This document shows positions 1 to 5,174 of a stretch of DNA of 5,174 nucleotides, piece by piece. The notes below the pieces were generated by a model that was not told the DNA's origin, did not search any database, and saw only the letters and a list, made by a program, of their open reading frames with translations. Each line of letters begins with the position of its first letter. Position 1 is the stretch's first letter. The translations under genes were made by a program, and so were the position numbers. Origin of the DNA: Porphyromonadaceae bacterium (lineage in GTDB: Bacteria > Bacteroidota > Bacteroidia > Bacteroidales > Dysgonomonadaceae); contig DPAC01000099.1 in assembly GCA_003517675.1 (NCBI GenBank), forward strand, positions 1 to 5,174, read 5' to 3'.

Positions 1-242
1 AATATCCCTCAATAAGCTGATATATAACAACTTCGATACATGGATAGCGGCATGAGGAAAAATTCAAAAAAAGTTACAACAGGATGCAGACAACCCTGCG
101 ACATTCTTCATCATTGGTCAGGAAAAGGGTACCTGAGTAGTTACCTTAACACTGAATACGATGTTAATTGTTCTGAATTGAACTTTTTTACAGAAGCAGG
201 GGGGAATGCCATTTTTTTACTTTTGTGTTACACGTGTTATTG
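1..242. other. Region downstream of the lipoprotein gene, nothing identified
   Basis: This follows the stop codon of the lipoprotein gene. Open frames here are short or are continuations of antisense readings of that gene. On the minus strand, weak four-base-pair stems around 80-100 precede a T7 run (65-71 on the plus strand). That is too weak to call a terminator. An 8-bp palindrome, ACACGTGT, sits at 230-237 with no extension. Confidence 0.4.
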
Positions 243-2432
243 TTATTTTAAACTTGAAATAGCCGTATCGGGAATCATTTGTCTGCGTATCCGATCAAAG
301 TTTTTATTCACTTTGCTATTTTTCGATATCTGCCAAAGATTTTTCCTCAATTCTCTCATAGCCAGCACAGTGGTTATCCAGCCCTGAGTCCAACCCACTT
401 CAATAGACCAAGCTCCCCAACCAGAGTCAGCATTGGAGCCCCAATATTCCCACTGACGATAATCGAATGCGCGGAACCACCCTCCATCCAGATTACTATG
501 TTTGTCACTTTTAACCTGGACGCGAATCAGAAAATCCGCAAGTTTATCAGCCATTTTTTTGTACTGTTCCTCACCCGTTGCCGCATAGGCTTCATGGAGT
601 CCTAAAAAAGTAAAGTTGCAGGTATACAATAAGTCCGCCACGGGGTCCCCATTTTCATGTATCAAAGGAGCCTCACCGTGTCCATATGCTTCGTTTGATG
701 CCGGTGGTCTCATGTCACCATGGTCCAATGGGCCTAATTCTTCGCGTATTGCACCTGATTCATCCTGCGATTTTTCCAAATCTGTGGCAATCTTTTTTAA
801 CCAACTGCGATATTCCGGGCGGTCATCCACACGGATGAGCCAGGCAAGAGGAAGCAGCATTCTGCCTCGTTCCTGTTGAATTCCATTGGTCCACCTCCAT
901 TTGTCAGGGTAGCCCTCCATCATCATAGTTATACCTTTACGTGTTTTGTTCAAAAGCGGTTGCCACCCGGTTTTATCGTAGAGCCACAGGTAGGTGGCCC
1001 ACGCCCAGGCTTCATAATGCGGCTGTAGTTGAATGGTATTTCTGTTCCAGTAATATTGCCAGCCATTGTTTAAAACATCAGGGTTTTCCAACCTCCACCC
1101 CCTGAATCCGTTGACACCTGTTGTTCTGAAATTACCCAGGATATTTTTCACCAGAACTTCGTCCCAACGTGAGCTATTTAATATGCCTGATGTGCCTATA
1201 CAGCCCAGAATAGATCTGGCATCATTATCTTGATATAGAGCCTGAGTATTTCCGGGAGCCCAAAAAAGGAGACCATAATTGGCTATAGTCGGATTGTTTT
1301 GGAATAATCCTGAATTAAAATAAACATAATCCAATAAATTTGTAGCGATAGTCTTACTCCTGGCGTCTCCATCCATATCCCATCTTAGCGCAAAAGCCAG
1401 GGAACTCTCTCCATTGGAATCGCTGCGAAGCCACCATCGGGTGGGTTGACTTCCGTCTGCGTTAATTTGCGAAACAATTCCTTCAAGAACGCCATATATT
1501 CCGTCGCCGACTTCACTTTTGGGTTGAGGAGCGGCACTATTCACTGCCGGCACAGTCGTATGCATATTGGAATCATTCAGGTTCCATAATTGCTTATATT
1601 CCTCCCAACCATCCTTACTTAGCAGCATTTTAGCGTTTGTATGCCAGTCGATACCACGCTGTACAGCCAAACGTCCTGCATCGGCTGGAAGTTTTTCTTC
1701 GAGAGTATAGGATGGCCGAACCTCCGGAGTCCATTCCAAGAGGCGTATCTGGGACTTGTCATCTTCCAACCATTCTAAAATATATGCCCATATAGCCTGC
1801 ATCGCCGCTTTGGGAGCGTAACGTGCTGTTACAAACTGGCTCAGTTTAGTAGTTGAGATCAGCAAAGAACCCGGATCTTGTTCAAATAAGATAGCATTTG
1901 CGTTAACATTATCTGACATACCGTAGATTGCCCGGTCAAATCCTGCCACTTTGCTCATGGAAAGAAGTGGATCTTTTACAGTGACAGGAACATAATTGCA
2001 ATCATGTAACGCGAGTATTTGCATGTTTGTCAGATTTTTAATTTTATCGGTTGTAACCACCACGCGTTCCAATGAAGTGGGTTTCGGCGGCTTCAACTGA
2101 AGATTTGGCAGGTATGAAGGGTATTCCACATATAACCGCAGGTTCTTAGCTTTAGCTTTTTCAAAAAGGGATGCATTGATTGTGGTGGTTTGCGCCGGGT
2201 AATCGTCTGCCAGAATCATAACGCCGGATCCCGCTTTAGCCTGGTCAATCGCCTGGTCAGGCGTATCATACCGATATACGGAAACATTATTTTCTTTTAG
2301 AACGAGGTATAAATCGTTATTTTCATGACAGCTAATGGTTATGACATTTTGTCTCTGTGTGCATGCATGAAAAGAAAATAAGATTAGTATTGCAAATAGC
2401 CTAGAAACGATATTGAACATGTTTTTATTCAT
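243..2432 (-). CDS. Predicted lipoprotein with six-hairpin glycosidase-like C-terminal domain
   Basis: This 729-residue protein is probably an envelope-anchored carbohydrate-active enzyme; its substrate is unknown. Residues 1-23 form a signal peptide with a basic start (MNKNMFNIVSR) and a hydrophobic core (LFAILILFSF). Cys24 in FHAC-TQ is a plausible lipidation site, although Phe at -3 makes the lipobox imperfect. Residues about 30-240 look like an alpha/beta domain (GVMILADDYP at 70-79, LRLYVEYPSYLP at 98-109), perhaps glutamine-amidotransferase- or ThuA-like. Residues about 300-695 are rich in Trp, Tyr and acidic residues in repeated helical blocks: WWLRSDSNGE, EAWAWATYLWLYDKTGW, SNEAYGHGEAPLIHENGDP and LDGGWFRAFDYRQWEYWG. 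That pattern suits an (alpha/alpha)6 barrel. A basic tail follows from 696. ATG at 2432 is chosen because it gives the full signal peptide; Met5 would also work. No Shine-Dalgarno sequence precedes it. The gene is 858 bp downstream of the oxidoreductase gene, so it is probably transcribed separately. The CDS is certain; the fold is inferred and no catalytic residue can be named. Confidence 0.9.
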   Translation of the reverse strand: MNKNMFNIVSRLFAILILFSFHACTQRQNVITISCHENNDLYLVLKENNVSVYRYDTPDQAIDQAKAGSGVMILADDYPAQTTTINASLFEKAKAKNLRLYVEYPSYLPNLQLKPPKPTSLERVVVTTDKIKNLTNMQILALHDCNYVPVTVKDPLLSMSKVAGFDRAIYGMSDNVNANAILFEQDPGSLLISTTKLSQFVTARYAPKAAMQAIWAYILEWLEDDKSQIRLLEWTPEVRPSYTLEEKLPADAGRLAVQRGIDWHTNAKMLLSKDGWEEYKQLWNLNDSNMHTTVPAVNSAAPQPKSEVGDGIYGVLEGIVSQINADGSQPTRWWLRSDSNGESSLAFALRWDMDGDARSKTIATNLLDYVYFNSGLFQNNPTIANYGLLFWAPGNTQALYQDNDARSILGCIGTSGILNSSRWDEVLVKNILGNFRTTGVNGFRGWRLENPDVLNNGWQYYWNRNTIQLQPHYEAWAWATYLWLYDKTGWQPLLNKTRKGITMMMEGYPDKWRWTNGIQQERGRMLLPLAWLIRVDDRPEYRSWLKKIATDLEKSQDESGAIREELGPLDHGDMRPPASNEAYGHGEAPLIHENGDPVADLLYTCNFTFLGLHEAYAATGEEQYKKMADKLADFLIRVQVKSDKHSNLDGGWFRAFDYRQWEYWGSNADSGWGAWSIEVGWTQGWITTVLAMRELRKNLWQISKNSKVNKNFDRIRRQMIPDTAISSLK

Positions 2433-2700
2433 TACTTCAGAATTATGTTATCTGATATCTTATTTAAAAAATTCTACTTCAAAAGAATGATTCTCTGAGA
2501 CGAAATTTTCACATTTTTGAAACATATTGCTGCTCTTCCTCTCTTTTCACGATGTACATTACTGGTTTAATGTGTGTTGATTACCCACTGTGCCTTAAAA
2601 GAAGTCAACTAAAACTGAATGCCTAAAAGAATTTGAGCTATACAAAAACGGCTTGTACTACTGCATATGGTTGGAAAAAACGCATCTATCTTGTTGTAAA

Positions 2701-2764
2701 TTCCCCAGTGGTAACCAGTGATTAAATGATTATTCAGTTGGCGTCACTAATGTCCACTAAAAAA
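2701..2764 (-). repeat. Imperfect inverted repeat able to fold as a long hairpin in minus-strand RNA
   Basis: Arms 2701-2721 and 2744-2764 are imperfect inverted repeats. In minus-strand RNA, an inner helix pairs 2744-2751 with 2714-2721 (8 pairs), a 2-by-2 internal loop follows, and an outer helix pairs 2754-2764 with 2701-2711 (11 pairs). The terminal loop is 22 nt. Six of the 19 pairs are G-U, and each becomes an A-C mismatch on the plus strand, so the fold favours minus-strand RNA. The arms also contain tandem hexamers 10 bp apart (CCAGTG twice at 2705-2720, CACTAA twice at 2745-2760). The minus-strand sequence after the hairpin is not U-rich, so it is not a standard terminator. It lies about 270 bp upstream of the lipoprotein start. 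Function is unknown and chance is possible. Confidence 0.35.
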
Positions 2765-2783
2765 ATAACCCAAGATGCAGCTT

Positions 2784-2855
2784 TTATCCTTTATCTGTCT
2801 TAAAATCTGCAACTGAAATTTTTAGTTCGGGTTTGAGCACTACAGATTTCATCAT
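2784..2855 (-). pseudogene. Possible N-terminal scrap of a medium-chain (zinc-type) dehydrogenase
   Basis: A 23-codon reading on the minus strand begins with two ATG codons (2855-2850) and gives MMKSVVLKPELKISVADF, then KTDKG and a stop. This resembles the start of zinc-dependent medium-chain dehydrogenases, which often open like MKxVVLxKPxxLxVxDFxxP. Just past the stop, another frame reads IKAAS, which could correspond to the next conserved block (EVLIKVKAAxICGTD). No later part of the family, such as the GHE zinc-ligand block, is visible before 2433. If real, it is a broken gene that once followed the oxidoreductase in the same direction. The match is short and could be chance, so confidence is low. 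Confidence 0.25.
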
Positions 2856-3067
2856 TACGAATGGCGCCTATTCCATGCGAAGTGCAGTATAATAGATTAA
2901 TTGAAGTTTATTGTCCAGCACTGAGCATTACCAAAACTATAAATTTTCACCCTTGTTGTTGGCCATCGTCACAGTGAAATGTTCAGCTAAAAGCAGATTT
3001 GATTTCATAGATACAAATAAATCTTCCAGACAAGCAACACATTCTGTCTCACGGCGATTTGAAAAGA

Positions 3068-3289
3068 ATGAACCCTACATTCCACTTGGAACGAGTCTTT
3101 TAATCCCACCCATCCATTTAGGTAGTCAGGATAAAAAGATTCATGTTGTTGTGATCGAAGCCCACCCTGACGATGCTGACAGTTCAGCAGGCGAAACCAA
3201 TTTGCAAAATCGGGCAACTATACCCCCCTCCCATATCACTCACCAAGGGAGATGCAGAGCACCAATTGAGTGGCGAGAAGGACTCATGA
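3068..3289 (+). pseudogene. Frameshifted, truncated remnant of a PIG-L/LmbE-type deacetylase
   Basis: The PIG-L (LmbE-like) family comprises zinc-dependent N-deacetylases of amino sugars and related compounds, and its N-terminal hallmark is a [AP]HPDD metal-binding motif. Bases 3127-3198 read QDKKIHVVVIEAHPDDAD, then SSAGET, a close match to the usual start of exported Bacteroidota members; AHPDD is at 3160-3174. After about 3205 that frame loses similarity. The frame one base on (3206-3286) reads KIGQ, then ISLTKGDAEHQLSGEKDS, matching the next family block (typically AKMGH...VSLTNGDAGHQ), and then stops at TGA 3287-3289. A small deletion of about five bases near 3200-3206 would explain the shift. 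Upstream, an ATG at 3068 gives MNPTFHLERVF and hits TAA at 3101, while the AHPDD frame reads LIPPIHLGSQ there. A second frameshift inside the old signal peptide is therefore likely. The remaining two thirds or more of a normal gene of about 250-300 codons is absent. Homology is read by eye. Confidence 0.75.
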
Positions 3290-3290
3290 A

Positions 3291-4697
3291 TCAAATTGTC
3301 CATGGTTTCCGATATTCGTACGAGAGATAGTTATTGGCTTCACTGCAGTTGGTAAAACGTTCTTTCAGCCCGTCCCATTCTAGGCGCTTTCTGGTGAGCA
3401 TGGCAATGGTAGCAAGATGCGCAAGGGTTGTGGAACGATGTCCTGTTTCTAAGGTAGCCCAAGGTTCTTCCCGCGATTTTACACAATCCAGGAAGTTCCG
3501 GATAAGCCTGAAGGTGCTGTTTTTGTAGCTGCCATCAATCAGTAAAGTATCGTCGTTGTCCAAAGAATACGCTTCGGGTTGCATCAGTTCCTTCCAGGTC
3601 TGAAACTGCCCGGGTTTGGTAGGCACAATCTTATAGTCGTTCTCTCCGGTATAAAGTGTACCCTTGGTTCCCCTCATTTCCAGAAATCCGGTTGGGATGA
3701 AAGAGCCGCTGCTGGCTTCCAGTATGCTGATGGTGACAAGTGCCCCTGAACCGAACTCATACGTTACGTGCATGGTGTCAGGAATCGTACGGTCGTCATC
3801 TATCACATACTTACCTCCATGGGCGCTTACTGCAACTGGTGCCTCCTCATCGAGTAACCATCGGATCAGATCGAGGTAGTGTACGCCGTTATTGGATATC
3901 TGGTTGGCATAATCTTCCCACCAGCGGAACATATAAGGAGCGATATTATATTGATAAGGCCGGTATGCCCTGGGTCCGAGCCACAGGTCCCAGTCAAAAT
4001 CGGTTGGTGGGGCTTCTGCCTGCTTTTTGCCGATACCGTTGGGATACATATTGCTCACATGGCTGGCCTGAGCAAAAGTAACTTTCCCGATTTTGCCTTC
4101 CGGAATCTCCTTCGCCAGCTTTTGAAAGATAAGGGCTCCTCTGCGGTTAAGACCCACCGTTACAATCTGTTTGCTCTTTTTCCCAATCTCAACCATCTTC
4201 CGTCCTTCTGAGATTGTTTTAGAGAGAGGTTTCTCAACATATACATCCTTCCCTGCCTGAATTGCGTCAATGGTCTGCAGTGCATGCCAGTGATCCGGTG
4301 TGGCAATACATACAACATCGATACTCTTGTCTTCCAGTAATTTCCTGTAATCGGTAAATTCTTTCACATTTTGGGAGAAGCTCTCACCCATTTTGGGAAT
4401 CTTCGATCCCATATCTTTGATATAGCGCGGATCAACCTGTGAATAATCACGGGTGACATAAGGTTTGTACACATCGCACAATGCGGCTACTTCACAGTCG
4501 GGTTGTTCCATAAACAGATGCAGCAGTTGTGTACCCCGGTTTCCGAGACCAATAAAACCGGTACGCAACCGGTCGTTGGATCCCATGATTTTTTTATCGC
4601 GGTCTACAATCGGAAAGCCCTTCTGAGCCATGGCCATCCCTGCAACGACCAGTGACGATTTCTTTAAAAACTCTCTTCGTGAATTCTTGTTTTCCAT
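3291..4697 (-). CDS. Gfo/Idh/MocA family oxidoreductase with Tat signal
   Basis: This complete 468-residue NAD(P)-dependent dehydrogenase belongs to the glucose-fructose oxidoreductase/inositol dehydrogenase/MocA family, which oxidises or epimerises sugars and cyclitols. The N-terminus carries a twin-arginine signal (SRREFLKK at 6-13, then the hydrophobic SSLVVAGMAMA), predicting export in folded form with cofactor bound. The Rossmann dinucleotide-binding loop is GFIGLGNRG (47-55), followed by AALCD (71-75) and ATPDHWH (132-138). EKP (155-157) holds the family's conserved Lys156. The C-terminal domain has DFDWDLWLGPR (233-243) and SNNGVHYLDL (268-277), where His273 is the likely catalytic His. 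The position four before it is Asn269, where inositol dehydrogenase has Asp; Asn is common here in this exported subgroup as I recall it. The C-terminus (YEYRKPWTI) looks complete. The ATG lies 15 bp after the enolase-like gene stop, implying cotranscription, and no Shine-Dalgarno sequence is visible before it. A GH109-type glycosidase was considered, but the motifs fit an ordinary oxidoreductase better. The substrate is unknown. Confidence 0.95.
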   Translation of the reverse strand: MENKNSRREFLKKSSLVVAGMAMAQKGFPIVDRDKKIMGSNDRLRTGFIGLGNRGTQLLHLFMEQPDCEVAALCDVYKPYVTRDYSQVDPRYIKDMGSKIPKMGESFSQNVKEFTDYRKLLEDKSIDVVCIATPDHWHALQTIDAIQAGKDVYVEKPLSKTISEGRKMVEIGKKSKQIVTVGLNRRGALIFQKLAKEIPEGKIGKVTFAQASHVSNMYPNGIGKKQAEAPPTDFDWDLWLGPRAYRPYQYNIAPYMFRWWEDYANQISNNGVHYLDLIRWLLDEEAPVAVSAHGGKYVIDDDRTIPDTMHVTYEFGSGALVTISILEASSGSFIPTGFLEMRGTKGTLYTGENDYKIVPTKPGQFQTWKELMQPEAYSLDNDDTLLIDGSYKNSTFRLIRNFLDCVKSREEPWATLETGHRSTTLAHLATIAMLTRKRLEWDGLKERFTNCSEANNYLSYEYRKPWTI

Positions 4698-4712
4698 ATG
4701 TGATATGAATAT

Positions 4713-5174
4713 TTATGATTTTTTATTGAACATCTCTTCGTAATAAGGGATAGGATCAAAGATGCCGCCACCGCTTTCATAAAACTGATCTGAAGTATCG
4801 TAAAAACCATCCTTAACCTCGTGCCAGGTCTCCTTATAAAAGGGAATCCGTTGCTCCATTGCCTGCCAGTTCACATAATTCTGATGCCCGTTGCTCTCCA
4901 TCAGGCCAATATGATCCAGGCCTGGAAAAGGTTTCAGTCGTGCGGCTACATTCTTGTTCCATTCCACCAAAACAGGATTGACCGTCAGGTCTGCACAGAA
5001 ACAGGGAATGGAATGATCCGAAGCAGCTTTTGCTATCTTCATTGTCATGCTCAGCGTTTTGGCAATGGGTTTCAGCGCTACCGCCCTGTATCCCATTTCT
5101 ATGCGCTCCACGGTGTCCAGATCGGTATGTGCTGTTTCATCGGCAGCCAGGCGCACCGGGATGTCGGTGACATC
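4713..5174 (-). CDS. Enolase-superfamily (mandelate racemase/muconate lactonizing type) enzyme, C-terminal part
   Basis: Only the last 153 residues are in the window; the frame is open to the right edge, so the gene starts beyond it. A GTG at 5156 is an internal Val codon (IPVRLAADE), not a start. The fragment matches the end of the catalytic barrel of enolase-superfamily enzymes. RLAADETAH carries the Glu (fragment residue 13) expected to be the third Mg ligand. After about 20 residues, VALKPIAK carries a Lys (residue 35) at the place of the general acid/base Lys on the sixth strand. SIPCFCADLTVNP follows at about the seventh strand. Family members abstract a proton alpha to a carboxylate and act as sugar-acid dehydratases, racemases, epimerases or cycloisomerases; which one cannot be told here. 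The long C-terminal tail (about residues 90-153, ending YYEEMFNKKS) contains several aromatic residues. The oxidoreductase gene follows after 15 bp, so the two probably share an operon and a sugar or sugar-acid pathway. Superfamily assignment is good; the reaction is unknown. Confidence 0.85.
   Translation of the reverse strand, partial: DVTDIPVRLAADETAHTDLDTVERIEMGYRAVALKPIAKTLSMTMKIAKAASDHSIPCFCADLTVNPVLVEWNKNVAARLKPFPGLDHIGLMESNGHQNYVNWQAMEQRIPFYKETWHEVKDGFYDTSDQFYESGGGIFDPIPYYEEMFNKKS

Larger units (their letters stand above)
2433..3067. other. AT-rich intergenic stretch without an intact gene
   Basis: No reading frame here has a credible start, length or recognisable protein. Besides the possible dehydrogenase scrap and the inverted repeat listed separately, it holds a short near-perfect direct repeat (TGCCTTAAAAGAA at 2591-2603 and TGCCTAAAAGAA at 2620-2631). 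The promoter of the lipoprotein gene should lie near 2433-2550. I searched the minus strand for the Bacteroidota -7 (TAnnTTTG) and -33 (TTTG) elements. I found TTTG-type runs but no convincing -7 box, so no promoter is called. The stretch is noticeably more AT-rich than the flanking genes and reads like decayed coding DNA. Confidence 0.6.

Noticed and set aside
60..102. Possible terminator for the lipoprotein gene (short stem before a T7 run on the minus strand)
   Set aside because: The best stems have only four base pairs, and several alternatives compete without one being stable.
40..387. Plus-strand open frame of 115 codons at the left edge
   Set aside because: About 40 percent is antisense to the lipoprotein gene and the rest resembles no protein I know. 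There is no ribosome-binding or promoter signal.
2591..2631. Direct repeat TGCCTTAAAAGAA / TGCCTAAAAGAA, 29 bp apart
   Set aside because: Two copies of a short AT-rich word in AT-rich DNA can arise by chance. There is no further copy and no mobile-element end nearby.
2631..2721. Open plus-strand stretch without a start (EFELYKNGLYYCIWLEKTHL)
   Set aside because: It has no start codon, matches no family I recognise, and ends within a few dozen codons; probably chance.
2911..3330. Plus-strand open frame of 139 codons taken as one intact gene
   Set aside because: It begins with TTG and runs through unrelated sequence. Only the middle section (about 3100-3205) resembles PIG-L, after which the family similarity moves to another frame. 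The end merely runs antisense to the oxidoreductase C-terminus.
3291..4697. GH109-type NAD-dependent glycosidase assignment for the oxidoreductase
   Set aside because: GH109 enzymes share the Tat signal and Rossmann fold. Here the substrate-domain motif is NNGVHYLDL with DWDLWLGPR, which fits the ordinary exported Gfo/Idh/MocA group better.

Overview
The window looks like part of a Bacteroidota chromosome, probably a free-living carbohydrate degrader. This rests on protein style: a lipoprotein glycosidase-like enzyme, and a Tat-signal Gfo/Idh/MocA oxidoreductase of the kind abundant in that phylum and in Planctomycetes. There is also no Shine-Dalgarno sequence before the two visible starts. 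The assignment is an inference, because no rRNA or other marker gene is present.

All three intact or edge-cut genes lie on the minus strand and read from high to low coordinates. At the right edge (4713-5174) is the C-terminal part of an enolase-superfamily (mandelate racemase/muconate lactonizing type) enzyme. After 15 bp comes a complete Gfo/Idh/MocA-type oxidoreductase with a twin-arginine signal (3291-4697). These two probably form the end of an operon for oxidation and dehydration of a sugar or sugar acid. At the left (243-2432) is a 729-residue predicted lipoprotein. It has an N-terminal alpha/beta-looking domain and a large Trp-rich C-terminal part resembling an (alpha/alpha)6 six-hairpin glycosidase, and it may release sugar from a glycan at the cell surface or in the periplasm.

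Between the lipoprotein and the oxidoreductase is an 858-bp AT-rich stretch with no intact gene. Reading it in all frames shows gene debris. A frameshifted, truncated remnant of a PIG-L/LmbE-type deacetylase runs on the plus strand (about 3068-3289), with AHPDD in one frame and the downstream SLTKGDAEHQ block in another. Its reading ends one base short of the oxidoreductase stop codon. A much weaker 23-codon fragment on the minus strand (2784-2855) resembles the start of a medium-chain dehydrogenase. An imperfect inverted repeat (2701-2764) would fold well only as minus-strand RNA, because its mismatches become G-U pairs on that strand. The region looks like a decayed or rearranged junction.

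The left 242 bp downstream of the lipoprotein gene hold nothing I can identify. I see no tRNA, rRNA, CRISPR array, intact mobile element or convincing terminator in the window, and no clear case for a wholly new system. The points most worth checking are the PIG-L remnant, the uncharacterised glycosidase-like lipoprotein and the RNA-type hairpin.
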